From the NCBI RefSeq assembly GCF_025486315.1, contig NZ_JAOOPY010000003.1, positions 1 to 64,000 of the forward strand: DNA of 64,000 nucleotides. The letters are read 5' to 3'. The notes under the pieces were generated by a model. It had not been told where the DNA came from. It ran no database searches and was given only the letters and a program-made list of their open reading frames with translations. The DNA is from Variovorax sp. N23. GTDB taxonomy: Bacteria > Pseudomonadota > Gammaproteobacteria > Burkholderiales > Burkholderiaceae_C. Both the position numbers and the translations under genes were made by a program. The stretch's first letter is position 1; the number at the start of each line of letters is the position of its first letter. Positions 24,902-35,432 of this stretch are shown piece by piece.

Positions 24902-26629
24902 ATGTTCTACAAACGCTATTTCCCGGGTCAGGTGGTCGCATCGGGCGGCAATCGGTGGGACTGGGCCTTGCTGCCGCTGGTGCTGGCGCTGCTCTTCGCC
25001 CTGGCCTATGGCGGCTCCCAGATGGCGCGGCCCTATCAGCTGGGCCAGTCGATGCCGATCAGCCTCGACCCGCTGTTGCTGCCCTACTACCTGCTGCGCA
25101 CCACGCTGCGCATGTTCCTCGCGCTCGCGGCGTCGCTGGTGTTCGCCTGCGTCTTCGCGGCGGTCGCGGCCAAGTACCGCGCGGCCGAACGGGTGATGGT
25201 GCCAATCCTCGACATCCTGCAGTCGATCCCGATCCTGGGCTTCCTGTCGATCACGGTCACGGGCTTCATCGCGCTGTTCCCGGGCAACCTGCTCGGCGTG
25301 GAATGCGCGGCCATCTTCGCCATCTTCACCTCGCAGGCCTGGAACATGGCCTTCAGCCTGTACCAGTCGCTGCGCACGGTGCCGGCCGAGCTGCGCGAGG
25401 CGGCGCAGGTCTTCCAGCTCTCCGGCTGGCAACGCTTCTGGCGGCTCGAGCTGCCCTTCGCGATGCCGGGCCTGCTGTGGAACATGATGATGTCGATGTC
25501 CGGCGGCTGGTTCTTCGTGGTCGCCTCGGAAGCGATCTCGGTGTCGAACCAGAGCATCAAGCTGCCGGGCGTGGGGTCGTACATCGCGATGGCGATCGAG
25601 GCGCGCGACCTGGCCGCCATCGGCTGGGCCATCGGCGGCATGCTGGTGGGCATCGTGCTGTACGACCAGCTCTTCTTCCGCCCGCTGATCGCGTGGGCCG
25701 ACAAGTTCCGCTTCGAGGAAGGCAGCGGCGACGAGGCACCGCGCTCGTGGCTGCTGACCTGGCTGCGCCGCACCGACCGGCTGCAGCGCGTCGGTCTCGT
25801 CTTCACGCGCCTCATCGACTGGTCGGTGGTGCGGCTCCGGCGCGACCACGACGGCACGTCGATCAAGGCGCGGCCCCGGCCGCCCAACGCCACCATCGAG
25901 CGCGTGTGGGACGCCACACTGGCCGCGGCCGTGCTGCTGGCAATCGTCTGGCTCGGCCGCTTCATCCACACCGAGGTCGGCTGGTCGGAGGTCGCGCATG
26001 TGTTCGTGCTCGGCTTCTACACCATGGTGCGCGTGCTGGTGCTGATCGCGCTGGCCGCGCTGGTGTGGGTCCCGGTGGGCGTGTGGATCGGCATGAACCC
26101 GCGCTGGGCCGGGCGCTTGCAGGGTGTGGCGCAGTTCCTCGCCGCCTTCCCCGCCAACCTGATGTTCCCCGTGGCGGTGCTCTTCATCGTGCGCTGGCAG
26201 CTCGACCCCAACGTGTGGCTCTCGCCGCTGATGGTGCTGGGCACGCAGTGGTACCTGCTGTTCAACGTGATCGCCGGCGCGTCCAGCGTGCCGACCGAAC
26301 TGCGCTACGCGGCCGGCAACCTGGGCCTCGGCGGCTGGCTGAAGTGGAAGCGCTACCTGCTGCCGGCGGTGTTCCCAAGCTTCGTGACCGGCGCCATCAC
26401 GGCCAGCGGCGGCTCGTGGAACGCCAGCATCGTGGCCGAGTACGTCACCTGGGGCGACACCACGCTGCAGGCTGCGGGCCTGGGCAGCTACATCGCCCAC
26501 ATGACCGCCATCGGCGACTTCCCGCGCATCGCGCTGGGCATCGGCGTGATGTGCGTGTTCGTGATGGGCATGAACCATTTCGTCTGGCGCAAGCTCTACG
26601 CGCTGGCCGAAGACCGCATGCATTTCTGA
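24902..26629 (+). CDS. Double-length ABC permease (two fused BPD domains)
   Basis: 575-residue inner-membrane protein holding two BPD_transp_1 permease halves in one chain. In the first half the contact loop is LREAAQVFQLSGWQRFWRLE near residue 165-185. In the second it is LRYAAGNLGLGGWLKWKRYL near residue 465-485. A hydrophilic linker (about 265-325) joins them. Such fused permeases of the NitT/TauT family pair with ATPases carrying an extra C-terminal domain, and exactly such a gene begins 10 bases after the stop. No substrate-binding protein is in the operon. The substrate is probably an anion such as sulfonate, nitrate or bicarbonate, which is inference. Confidence 0.9.
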   Translation: MFYKRYFPGQVVASGGNRWDWALLPLVLALLFALAYGGSQMARPYQLGQSMPISLDPLLLPYYLLRTTLRMFLALAASLVFACVFAAVAAKYRAAERVMVPILDILQSIPILGFLSITVTGFIALFPGNLLGVECAAIFAIFTSQAWNMAFSLYQSLRTVPAELREAAQVFQLSGWQRFWRLELPFAMPGLLWNMMMSMSGGWFFVVASEAISVSNQSIKLPGVGSYIAMAIEARDLAAIGWAIGGMLVGIVLYDQLFFRPLIAWADKFRFEEGSGDEAPRSWLLTWLRRTDRLQRVGLVFTRLIDWSVVRLRRDHDGTSIKARPRPPNATIERVWDATLAAAVLLAIVWLGRFIHTEVGWSEVAHVFVLGFYTMVRVLVLIALAALVWVPVGVWIGMNPRWAGRLQGVAQFLAAFPANLMFPVAVLFIVRWQLDPNVWLSPLMVLGTQWYLLFNVIAGASSVPTELRYAAGNLGLGGWLKWKRYLLPAVFPSFVTGAITASGGSWNASIVAEYVTWGDTTLQAAGLGSYIAHMTAIGDFPRIALGIGVMCVFVMGMNHFVWRKLYALAEDRMHF

Positions 26630-26639
26630 AAGCGCCGCC

Positions 26640-27962
26640 ATGACCGAAGCCATTATCGAACTCCAGGGCGTGGGCAAATCCTTCCGCTCGGCCGACGGCG
26701 CCGCGCGCTCCGTGCTCGAAGGCGTCGACTTCCACCTGGCACCGGGCGAGATCGTCGCGCTGCTGGGTCAGTCCGGCTCCGGCAAGTCGACCCTGCTGCG
26801 CATCATGGCCGGGCTGATCGGCGTGGACGCGGGCGACGTGCGCTATCGCGGCCAGCCGCTCTATGGCCCCGCGCGGGGCATCGCGATGGTGTTCCAGTCC
26901 TTCGCGCTGTTCCCCTGGCTGACCGTGCAGCAGAACGTGGAGCTCGGGCTGGAGGCCCGCGGCATCGAGCGCGTGGAGCGGGCCCGGCGTGCCGGTGCCG
27001 CCATCGCGCTGATCGGGCTCGCGGGCTTCGAGGGCGCCTTGCCGCGCGAACTCTCGGGCGGCATGCGGCAGCGCGTGGGCATCGCCCGCGCGCTGGTGGT
27101 CGAGCCCGAGGTGCTGCTCATGGACGAAGCCTTCTCGGCCCTGGACGTGCTCACCGGCGAGCGGCTGCGCGACGACATCCTGCAGCTCTGGGGCGCCGGC
27201 GCCATGCCGACCCAGGCCATGCTGGTCGTCTCGCACAACATCGAGGAAGCCGTGCTGATGGCCGACCGCGTGCTGATCTTCGCCAGCAATCCGGGGCATG
27301 TGCACGCCGAGCTGCCGATCACGCTGCCGCGTCCGCGCGACGTGGACAGCCTGGAGGTCCGCGCCCTGATCGACGAGGTCTACCGGCTGATGACCTCCGG
27401 TGCACCGAGCGCCGGACGCGTGCGCGACGAGACGGTGCACATGCACCTGAGCGACCGCCTGCCCGACGCCGACGTCGACCGCATGGAGGCGCTGCTGGAG
27501 ATGCTGGTCGACGACGGGCGCAATGGCCGCGCGGACCTGCCGCAGCTGGCGGAGGAGGCGGAACTCGCCGACCACGAGCTGCTGCCGCTGGCCCGGGCGC
27601 TGGCCCTGCTGGGTTTTGCCAAGCTGGCGGATGCCGATCTGCACCTGACCGAGCTCGGCCGCTGCTACGTCGAGGGCGCCCACACGCTGCGTCAGCAGCT
27701 CTTCGGCCAACAGTTGCTCGCGCGCGTGCCGCTGGCCGCGCACATCCGGCACAGCCTGGAACAGGCGCCGTCGGGCGAGCTGCCGCAGGAGCCCTTCCTC
27801 CAGTTGCTGCGCGAGAGCCTCGATGCGCCGGTGGCCGAACGGGTGCTGCGCACCGCCATCGAATGGGGCCGCTACGGCGAAGTCTTCGAGTACGACTTGC
27901 GCACCGGTCTCATTCAGCTGCCGGAAGGCGATGCCGCTGCGGACGCACCGCCGCCGCGCTGA
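26640..27962 (+). CDS. ABC ATPase with C-terminal AAA-associated domain
   Basis: 440-residue protein. The N-terminal 250 residues are a NitT/TauT-type ATPase with Walker A GQSGSGKST, Q-loop MVFQSFALFPWL, signature LSGGMRQR, Walker B LLMDEAF and H-loop VVSHNIEEA. Walker B ends in DEA rather than the usual DEP, which is normal in this subgroup. The C-terminal 190 residues form the so-called AAA-associated domain, a helical region starting near DADVDRMEALLEML and rich in Leu and Glu. It may sense a ligand or regulate transport. It is paired with the fused permease upstream (10-base gap). Confidence 0.9.
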   Translation: MTEAIIELQGVGKSFRSADGAARSVLEGVDFHLAPGEIVALLGQSGSGKSTLLRIMAGLIGVDAGDVRYRGQPLYGPARGIAMVFQSFALFPWLTVQQNVELGLEARGIERVERARRAGAAIALIGLAGFEGALPRELSGGMRQRVGIARALVVEPEVLLMDEAFSALDVLTGERLRDDILQLWGAGAMPTQAMLVVSHNIEEAVLMADRVLIFASNPGHVHAELPITLPRPRDVDSLEVRALIDEVYRLMTSGAPSAGRVRDETVHMHLSDRLPDADVDRMEALLEMLVDDGRNGRADLPQLAEEAELADHELLPLARALALLGFAKLADADLHLTELGRCYVEGAHTLRQQLFGQQLLARVPLAAHIRHSLEQAPSGELPQEPFLQLLRESLDAPVAERVLRTAIEWGRYGEVFEYDLRTGLIQLPEGDAAADAPPPR

Positions 27963-27984
27963 CGGCCGATGCGTGGGCGGCGCC

Positions 27985-29460
27985 TCACTGCGCCGGGCAG
28001 GTGGCGCCGCTGCTGGCGATCAGCCCGCGCAGCTGCTGGGTCGTGGCCGAGTCGTCCGGACCGAAGGTGTTGCGGGTGAAGGTGCAGCCGTAGCTCGGCT
28101 GCGCCACTGTCGTGGACGTCACCACGTCGTCGCCGGCCGGCTTCACGCCGTCCTGCTCCCACCGGATCATGGCGTCGAAGGCTTCGGCCTGCTCGACGAC
28201 GGTGAAGTCGCAGTGCGTGACACCGCGGATCGCGCGCTGCACCAGCCACTGGCCGTTGCCCTTGGCGGCCACGCGCTTCTGGTAGATCTGCTCCATGCTG
28301 AAGGGCACGTACAGGTCGCCCAGCGTGTGCAGCGTGACCACGGGGATGTGGATGTTGCCGCTCGTCACCGGAATCCAGCGCAGCCCGTCGCGCCGCAGCC
28401 GGTTGGCCTCCGGGTCGGCCGTGAGCCTCTGCGCCGTGGCGTTGAGCGTGGCGCTCGCCGCGGCGTCGTTGTCGATGGTGTAGGTGAAGCGGTTGGTGTC
28501 GATCACCGGCTTGTTCAGGATGCCGTTGACCGTGCCGTCGCCGCCGAACACGCCCCACACCGCCGAGAACGAGCCGCCATACGCCAGGCTCAGGTCGAAC
28601 AGCGGGCGCTCGCCGCCGGTCAGGTTCTTGAGCACCGACTTGTAGCGGTTGCCCAGCGTGGTGGTGGTCACGGGCGCGGTCGGAAACTGGGTGAAGAGCG
28701 CGGCCGTCACCTGCGCCTGAATGTCGGCCCATTGGGTGAACGGATAGGTGGCCACGCCGGCCAGGGACTGCGCGCTGACCTGGGCGCCGGCGAAGTAGTC
28801 GAACAGTTCGGCGTCGCCGAGCACGCCGCACATCGGCACGGCGCCGTGGTAGCGCAGCCGGTTGTTCGCGGTGGCGAAGGCCTCGTCCTCGATGGCGGCG
28901 GCGGTGATGTGGCCGCCCATCGACACCCCGGTGATGTAGATGCGGCTCGGCGCGGCCAGCGGGCGGCTGTTGGCCGCCGCGATCTTGTTGAAGGCCAGGG
29001 CGAGCGCGTTGGTGTCCTCCACGCCGACGCGCACGTCGTAGTAGTTCTTGGTGTAGCTCGACGCCGCCCAGGCGTAGCCGTTGGCGATCAGATGGCGGCG
29101 GATCTGCGGGTTGCTGACGACCAGCGTGTTGCCGGTGCCGGCATAGCCGTGCGCGTACATCACCAGCTTGCCGTTCCAGTTGGCCGGCACCTCGACGCGG
29201 TAGGCGGCGCCGCCCAGCACGCCGGCCCAGCGGCTGGTGCTGCCGGGGTCGACGGTGTCGCCCGCGGCGACGGCCAGCGGTGCGAAGGTCGTGGCGTTCG
29301 GTTCAGCCGGCACATAGGCGGTGCGGCTGTCCTGCACGCGCGTCTCCTCGGGCACGGGCGAGGGGGCGGACGAGCTCCCGTCGCCGCCGCCGCCGCAGGC
29401 GGCGAGGGCGGCGGCTGCCACGAGGGCGAGCAGGAAGGGGCGGGCGCGGAGGGGTTCCAT
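27985..29460 (-). CDS. Secreted alpha/beta hydrolase lipoprotein
   Basis: 491-residue exported hydrolase. A signal peptide with a lipobox (LAAC) near residue 21 is followed by a glycine/serine linker, so it is probably a lipoprotein. The hydrolase core contains WNGKLVMYAHGYAG, whose HGYAG is the oxyanion region, and the nucleophile elbow GVSMGGH. A late IRGVTHCDF is likely to supply the histidine. The layout is reminiscent of secreted esterases and polyhydroxyalkanoate or tannase-like hydrolases, but no subfamily can be fixed. AGGAGA precedes the ATG at 29460. It converges on the ABC ATPase gene. Confidence 0.75.
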   Translation of the reverse strand: MEPLRARPFLLALVAAAALAACGGGGDGSSSAPSPVPEETRVQDSRTAYVPAEPNATTFAPLAVAAGDTVDPGSTSRWAGVLGGAAYRVEVPANWNGKLVMYAHGYAGTGNTLVVSNPQIRRHLIANGYAWAASSYTKNYYDVRVGVEDTNALALAFNKIAAANSRPLAAPSRIYITGVSMGGHITAAAIEDEAFATANNRLRYHGAVPMCGVLGDAELFDYFAGAQVSAQSLAGVATYPFTQWADIQAQVTAALFTQFPTAPVTTTTLGNRYKSVLKNLTGGERPLFDLSLAYGGSFSAVWGVFGGDGTVNGILNKPVIDTNRFTYTIDNDAAASATLNATAQRLTADPEANRLRRDGLRWIPVTSGNIHIPVVTLHTLGDLYVPFSMEQIYQKRVAAKGNGQWLVQRAIRGVTHCDFTVVEQAEAFDAMIRWEQDGVKPAGDDVVTSTTVAQPSYGCTFTRNTFGPDDSATTQQLRGLIASSGATCPAQ

Positions 29461-29609
29461 GGGGGTCTCCTTCTGGGGGGTGGCCATTTGCAGGGCGCCG
29501 TACGACCGTGCTTTGTGCGTGCAGACTAGGGCGCGAGCAAGCCCGGCACGCCAAGGGCTTACCCCAGGCCCGTATCGCATGGGCGACAAGCGGCCGCTAC
29601 AGTGACGGC

Positions 29610-30230
29610 ATGTCTCGCCCCCGTGCCTTCGCCACCCTGCTCGTCGCTTCGGCTGCGCTCTTCGCCGCCGGGGCCGGCGCGCAGGTGGTCCGGTGCGTCG
29701 ACGCGGCGGGCAAGGTGCGCTACACCGACAGCGGCTGCGCGCCCGGCGATCGCCAGTCGGCGGTGGTGCTGGGCGCCGAGGCGACCCAGCCGTCGACAGT
29801 GCCGGAGACGAACCGCCGCCAGGAGCAGCTCGACAGCGTGGCGCGCGCCCGGCAGCTGCAGCGCGAATCGGTCGAGACGGTGCAGCGGCAGTCGGCGCCG
29901 GCCGGCGGCAGCGGCCTGGTGGTGATCGACCCGCGCGCCGAGCAGCGTGCCCAGGCCGAACGCGACCAGGCCGAGCGTCGGCAGCGCGAGGCGCAGCTGG
30001 CCGCCGACGAAGCGTGGCGCCAGGGCTACAGCGGACAGGGCGATGGTGGCTACTACCCGCGCCCCGCGCCACCCCCGCGCGACATGCGTCCGCGCCTGCG
30101 CCACTGCGACGCCGCGGGCTGCCGCGACAACATGGGCAACCACTACGACCCCCAGGGCAACGTCGACCGCTATGTGCGGCCCGACGGCCGCACCTGCCGG
30201 CCGGTCAACACCACCGTGGTCTGCCAGTAG
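29610..30230 (+). CDS. DUF4124-domain exported protein
   Basis: 206-residue periplasmic protein. A Sec signal ends near AGAGAQ (residue 25) and is followed directly by the DUF4124 motif VVRCVDAAGKVRYTDSGC, common in betaproteobacterial envelope proteins. A central charged coiled-coil-like section is rich in Gln, Arg and Glu (QAERDQAERRQREAQ). The C-terminal 50 residues hold four cysteines, including HCDAAGCRDNMGNHY and GRTCRPV, likely disulfide bonded. Function is unknown. It diverges from the hydrolase lipoprotein gene. Confidence 0.82.
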   Translation: MSRPRAFATLLVASAALFAAGAGAQVVRCVDAAGKVRYTDSGCAPGDRQSAVVLGAEATQPSTVPETNRRQEQLDSVARARQLQRESVETVQRQSAPAGGSGLVVIDPRAEQRAQAERDQAERRQREAQLAADEAWRQGYSGQGDGGYYPRPAPPPRDMRPRLRHCDAAGCRDNMGNHYDPQGNVDRYVRPDGRTCRPVNTTVVCQ

Positions 30231-30274
30231 GGAACCGAAAAGCGGTCCGATTGCCGGCGAGTCCGGCTAGAATT

Positions 30275-30290
30275 GTTAACGATAGTTAAC
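30275..30290. promoter_or_regulatory. GTTAAC palindrome pair upstream of GT47 gene
   Basis: GTTAAC-GATA-GTTAAC (30275-30290) is two copies of a self-complementary hexamer on a 10-base pitch. It is AT-rich within GC-rich surroundings, beside a possible -10 (TAGAAT, 30268-30273). The spacing of one helical turn suits a dimeric regulator, but the regulator is unknown. Confidence 0.4.
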
Positions 30291-30370
30291 TTTTTCGGGC
30301 GCCGCCTCGTCCCCGGAGCCTCATGGCCTCTCGCGGCGGACACGCTTGATCACAACGATTTGGTGGGATC

Positions 30371-31405
30371 ATGAAGATCAAAGTCCTGACGGCGTATCCG
30401 AACGCGACCTGGGGTACGCATGCCGCGGAGTGGCTCTGTGCGGCGGCCGCGCTCGACGTGCACGGCGTGCACACGCTCACCGACGACGCCGAGGCGGCCG
30501 ACGCCATCCTCTTCATGGAGGGGCACCAGGGGACGGACATGTTCATGGAAGAGGTGCTGTGGCATCCGCTGCGCCGCCGCTACCCCGACAAGACCTTCAT
30601 CTATCACGACTGGGACTACGCCTTCCCGTTGATGCAGGGCGTCTATCCGTCGATCCGCGCCGCGCACCACAAGCCGGGGGTGTCCGCGGGTGGGGTGTAT
30701 CTCGCACGCATCGAAGAAAACCACGCCGTGAGCCGTGCGCGGCAGCTGGACCTGCCCCAGGACCTGCTCTATTCCTTTGTCGGTGCGAACAATTGCGAGG
30801 TGCGCGATCGGATCCTCAAGGCCGAGGTGCCCGAGGCGTACGTGGCCGACACCACCCAACGGCATGCCTGGCTTCTGAGCCCCGAGGAGCGCGCGGCGTA
30901 TGAAGGCGAATACGCGAGCGTCTGTGTGCGCAGCCGCTTCATGCTGTCGCCGCGCGGCATCGGGCCGAGCACCTATCGCCTGTTCGAGGCGATGGAGATG
31001 GGCCGCTGCCCGGTGATCCTGTCCGACGACTGGGTTCCACCGCCCTTCATTCCCTGGGAAAAATTCAGTCTCCGGGTCAAGGAGAGCCAGGTCGGCGATC
31101 TCCCGCGCATCTTGGCGGATGCGCCGCACGTCGCGCTCGGGCGCGCCGCGCGCGAGGCCTGGGAGCAGCATATCGACCGTCCGCACGCCTTTCACCACCT
31201 CGCGGAAACCCTGCAATGCATCGTCGAGCAGAAGGGGGCGCTCCAGGGCGCGCGGCGGCCTTACATCGACCTGCTCTCGTCGGACATGCGCAACCTGTAT
31301 CTGCGGTCCCGGGCCAAGCGGGTCAAGCGTGCGCTGAAGTCCTTGCTGGCGTCGCGTCCCGCGCCCGCCTTGCCCGAAGCGGGCCGGCAGGGCGCAAAGC
31401 CTTAG
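30371..31405 (+). CDS. Exostosin-like glycosyltransferase (GT47)
   Basis: 344-residue protein with a C-terminal half typical of bacterial exostosin-family transferases. RSRFMLSPRGIGPSTYRLFE is followed by a segment reading MEMGRCPVILSDDWVPPP, and then by a run of arginine- and lysine-rich residues. The N-terminal half has AILFMEGHQGTDMF and DKTFIYHDWDYAFP. No signal peptide or membrane helix is seen, so it probably works in the cytoplasm on a surface polysaccharide. GGTGGGA precedes the ATG at 30371. It is a lone gene with no polysaccharide cluster nearby. Confidence 0.75.
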   Translation: MKIKVLTAYPNATWGTHAAEWLCAAAALDVHGVHTLTDDAEAADAILFMEGHQGTDMFMEEVLWHPLRRRYPDKTFIYHDWDYAFPLMQGVYPSIRAAHHKPGVSAGGVYLARIEENHAVSRARQLDLPQDLLYSFVGANNCEVRDRILKAEVPEAYVADTTQRHAWLLSPEERAAYEGEYASVCVRSRFMLSPRGIGPSTYRLFEAMEMGRCPVILSDDWVPPPFIPWEKFSLRVKESQVGDLPRILADAPHVALGRAAREAWEQHIDRPHAFHHLAETLQCIVEQKGALQGARRPYIDLLSSDMRNLYLRSRAKRVKRALKSLLASRPAPALPEAGRQGAKP

Positions 31406-31480
31406 CGGCCGACCGCGGCGCTTTTTGCGCTACAACCGCAGGCTGTTCCTCCATCGCGTGCCACGGGCACGGAGCCGGTC

Positions 31481-32386
<906 letters not shown>

Positions 32387-32498
32387 GCGCGATGGCAGAT
32401 TTCATCTGTCACACACACGCGTCGGGCCGTATCGCCAGCGACATCGAGGCGGACCATACTGCGGTTGTCGCCTCTTCAAAGCGCCAAAGGACATCGCC

Positions 32499-33041
32499 AT
32501 GAACGCCACCGTGAACCCTCTGCTCGTGCCGGACCCGGCCACCGACCACATCCTCGGGCCGGCCGATGCGCGCGTCACGCTCGTCGAGTACGGCGATTTC
32601 GAGTGCCCGTCCTGCGCCCAGGCGTTCCCGGCGGTGAAGATCGTGCTCGACCAGTTCGGCCGTCAGGTGCGTTTCGTCTTCCGCCACTTCCCCCTGCGCG
32701 AGGTGCATCCCCACGCCGAACTCGCGGCCGAGGCCGCCGAGGCGGCCGGCGCGCAGGGCCGGTTCTGGCCCTACCACGATCTGCTCTTCACGCACCAGCA
32801 CCGTCTGGGCGAGGCGCATCTGCGCGACCATGCGCAGCAGGCCGGCCTGGACATGGCGCGTTTCGAGAACGAGATGCGCGACCACGTCTACCTCCAGCGC
32901 GTGCAGGAGCAGATGCAGGTGGCCGATCAGCTGCGCGTGCGCGCCACGCCAAGCTTCTACCTCAACGGCGCCTTCGTCGACGTGTCCTTCGGCCTGACGC
33001 ACCTGCAACAGGCCATCGAGAGCGCGCTCGCGCGGGGCTGA
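32499..33041 (+). CDS. DsbA-family thioredoxin-fold protein
   Basis: 180-residue protein of the DsbA-like (Thioredoxin_4) group. It has the redox motif CPSC (Cys36-Cys39) in GDFECPSCAQAFP, FVFRHFPL and the cis-proline loop RATPSFYLNG. There is no signal peptide, so it is probably cytoplasmic, unlike classical DsbA. Similar proteins act as thiol oxidoreductases or as stress-linked disulfide isomerases. AAAGGA lies 7 bases before the ATG. The flavin reductase gene follows by 32 bases on the same strand. Confidence 0.85.
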   Translation: MNATVNPLLVPDPATDHILGPADARVTLVEYGDFECPSCAQAFPAVKIVLDQFGRQVRFVFRHFPLREVHPHAELAAEAAEAAGAQGRFWPYHDLLFTHQHRLGEAHLRDHAQQAGLDMARFENEMRDHVYLQRVQEQMQVADQLRVRATPSFYLNGAFVDVSFGLTHLQQAIESALARG

Positions 33042-33073
33042 GCCTTTTTCCTTTTTCATCGTCTGGAGATTTC

Positions 33074-33637
33074 ATGAGCCACTACAAGATCGCTGTCGTC
33101 ATCGGCAGCCTGCGCAAGGATTCCTTCAACCGCAAGCTCGCCCTGGCGCTGGCCCACCTGGCGCCGTCGGACTTCACCTTCGAGCATGTCGAGATCGGCG
33201 ATCTGCCGCTCTACAACCAGGACGACGACGGCCATCAGGCCCCGGCCGTGAAGCGGCTCAAGTCGGAGATCGCCGCGGCGCAGGGCCTGCTCTTCATCAC
33301 GCCGGAATACAACCGCTCCTTCCCGGGCGTGCTCAAGAACGCCATCGACCACGCCTCGCGGCCCTATGGCCAGAGCGCCTGGGGCGGCAAGCCGGCGGGC
33401 GTGATCGGCGTGTCGGTCGGCGCCATCGGCACGGCGCTGGCGCAGCAGCACCTGCGCAACGTGCTGGCCTACCTCGACGTGCCGACGCTCGGCCAGCCCG
33501 AAGCCTTCATCCAGAACAAGGAAGGTCTGTTCGACGACAAGGGCCATGTGTCGGAAGCCAGCCGGCAGTTCCTGCAGGGCTGGATGGACAAGTACGTCGA
33601 GTGGGTCAAGCGGCACAACCTCGCCAAGCTGGCCTGA
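33074..33637 (+). CDS. NADPH-dependent FMN reductase
   Basis: 187-residue flavodoxin-like reductase of the FMN_red family. Landmarks are the phosphate loop IGSLRKDSFNRKLA near residues 11-24, the LFITPEYNRSFPGVLKNAID stretch and WGGKPAGVIGVS. It reduces FMN or quinones with NADPH. It could supply reduced flavin to the SsuD-like monooxygenase, although that gene is 30 kb away. CTGGAG lies 7 bases before the ATG. It is convergent with azoR. Confidence 0.9.
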   Translation: MSHYKIAVVIGSLRKDSFNRKLALALAHLAPSDFTFEHVEIGDLPLYNQDDDGHQAPAVKRLKSEIAAAQGLLFITPEYNRSFPGVLKNAIDHASRPYGQSAWGGKPAGVIGVSVGAIGTALAQQHLRNVLAYLDVPTLGQPEAFIQNKEGLFDDKGHVSEASRQFLQGWMDKYVEWVKRHNLAKLA

Positions 33638-33692
33638 TCCGCACGCTGCGTGCGGTGGTGCTGGTCAACCGCCGCAGCCGACGGCCAGCCGC

Positions 33693-34337
33693 TCAGGCGG
33701 CGAGCGTGGCGACGCCCTGATTCGCAGCCTCGGCCGTGACGGCGCGGATGTCCGCACGGGCCGATTCGATCGCTGCCGCCTTGGCCGCGTCGCCCATGGC
33801 CAGGCCTTCGGCACGCACGATGCGCACGTCCGTGATGCCGAAGAAGCCGAAGATCGCCTTCAGGTAGCTCTCCTGGTGTTCCAGGGCACGGCCGCCCTCG
33901 CTGGTCGAGTACACACCGCCGCGGGTGGAGGCCACGATCACGGTCTTGCTGCCGGCCAGGCCGACCGGGCCCTTCTCGGTGTACTTGAAGGTGCGGCCCA
34001 CTTGCGCCAGTCGGTCGATCCAGGCCTTGAGCTGGCTGGGCACCGAGAAGTTGTAGAGCGGCGCGCCGACCACGATGACATCGGCGGCCAGGAACTGGCT
34101 CACCAGTTTTTCGGACACGGCGTTCTCGCGCTTCTGCGCTTCGGTCGGCTCGGCCACCGCGACCTTGATGCCGAGGGCATTGGCGTCGAAGTGGTTGGGC
34201 GTGTCGACGGCGAGGTCGAGGTGCTCGACAGTGGTGTCCTGGTGCGCGCGGCGCCATTCGGCCACGATCTCCGTGGTCAGCTGGCGGGAGACGGAGTGGG
34301 TGCCCAGCACGCTGGAATCGACTTGCAGCAGTTTCAT
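33693..34337 (-). CDS. azoR: FMN-dependent NADH-azoreductase
   Basis: 214-residue flavodoxin-fold azoreductase/quinone reductase. [20 protein letters not shown] carries the FMN phosphate-binding loop; [19 protein letters not shown] and [12 protein letters not shown] are characteristic of AzoR. The enzyme reduces azo compounds and quinones with NADH. The gene diverges from a LysR regulator 132 bases away, the classic arrangement for a regulator and its target. Confidence 0.92.
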   Translation of the reverse strand: MKLLQVDSSVLGTHSVSRQLTTEIVAEWRRAHQDTTVEHLDLAVDTPNHFDANALGIKVAVAEPTEAQKRENAVSEKLVSQFLAADVIVVGAPLYNFSVPSQLKAWIDRLAQVGRTFKYTEKGPVGLAGSKTVIVASTRGGVYSTSEGGRALEHQESYLKAIFGFFGITDVRIVRAEGLAMGDAAKAAAIESARADIRAVTAEAANQGVATLAA

Positions 34338-34469
34338 GATCGTTCGCTCACTTTCGGTTGAAGGCTCGGCGCGGAAGGCCGGCATGGCAAGAATTCTATT
34401 TTTGAGGTGAGTCGGCGATAAGTAGTCATATTCACGCCAGATCGTTCTTGATTTGGGACAATCGTGGCC

Positions 34470-35432
34470 ATGCAAGACCTCAACGACATGGTGTTTTTTG
34501 CCGAAGTGGCGGAGCGGGGCGGCTTCACCGCCGCCAGCAAGGCGCTCGGCGTGCCGAAGTCCCGGCTGTCGCGCCGGGTCGCCGACCTGGAGGCCGCGCT
34601 CGGCGTGCAGCTGCTGCAGCGCAGCACCCGCCGTCTGTCGCTCACGCCGGCCGGCGAGGTGTACCTGCGGCATTGCGTCGAGATGCGCGACGCGGCGCAG
34701 GCGGCTGCCGAGGCGGTGTCGCAGGTGCAGACGGAGCCGCGCGGCACGGTGCGCATCAGCTGCCCAGTCACGCTCGCCCAGGCCAGCGTCGGGCCGTTGC
34801 TGCCGCTCTTCCTGCGCCGCTATCCGCTGGTGCGGGTCGAGATGCGGGTGATCAACCGGCCGGTCGACCCGGTGGAAGACGGCGTCGACCTGGCGCTGCG
34901 CGTGCGCACCGCGATCGAGGACAGCGCGACGCTCTCGGCGCGCCGCTTCGGCATCAGCCGCGGCTTGCTGGTGATCAGCGCGGAGCGCATGGCGCACCAG
35001 GGGCAGATCAAGGGGCCGGAAGACCTGATGCGCATCGACACCGTGGCCATGGGCGCCGGCGACGGACGGGCGGTCATGCCGCTCCATGGGCCCGACGGCA
35101 AGCTGCACCAGGTGCCGCACCAGCCGCGCTTCGTGGCCGACGACTTGCTGACGCTCAAATCCGCCATCGTGCAGGGCGTGGGCGCCGGCATGCTCCCCGA
35201 CTACATGTGCCGCCGCGAGATCGGCAGCGGTGAACTGGTCGAACTGCTGCCCGGATGGACACCGCCGGCCGGCATCGTGCACGCCATGTTCGCGCCGCGG
35301 CGCGCCCAGGTGCCCGCGGTGCGGCACCTCATCGATTTCCTGGCGGAGCACCTCGATGGCGCCGAGCCGCATGCGCTGGCGCCTTGCGACCCACTGAGCC
35401 GCGCCGCGGGTCTTATTCCGAAATCGCGATAA
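34470..35432 (+). CDS. LysR-family transcriptional regulator
   Basis: 320-residue LysR regulator from the ATG at 34470; an in-frame GTG at 34464 is also open. The helix-turn-helix reads [20 protein letters not shown] and continues [16 protein letters not shown]. It is followed by [14 protein letters not shown], as in the AaeR/DsdC-like LysR subgroup with a 3-residue longer recognition region. It probably controls the divergent azoR gene in response to a quinone or electrophile. The effector is not identifiable. Confidence 0.88.
   Translation: MQDLNDMVFFAEVAERGGFTAASKALGVPKSRLSRRVADLEAALGVQLLQRSTRRLSLTPAGEVYLRHCVEMRDAAQAAAEAVSQVQTEPRGTVRISCPVTLAQASVGPLLPLFLRRYPLVRVEMRVINRPVDPVEDGVDLALRVRTAIEDSATLSARRFGISRGLLVISAERMAHQGQIKGPEDLMRIDTVAMGAGDGRAVMPLHGPDGKLHQVPHQPRFVADDLLTLKSAIVQGVGAGMLPDYMCRREIGSGELVELLPGWTPPAGIVHAMFAPRRAQVPAVRHLIDFLAEHLDGAEPHALAPCDPLSRAAGLIPKSR

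Noticed and set aside
33639..33655. CCGCAC-GCTGC-GTGCGG hairpin between the FMN reductase and azoR as a terminator
   Set aside because: The stem is clear but there is no T-run on either side, so it was not called as a Rho-independent terminator.
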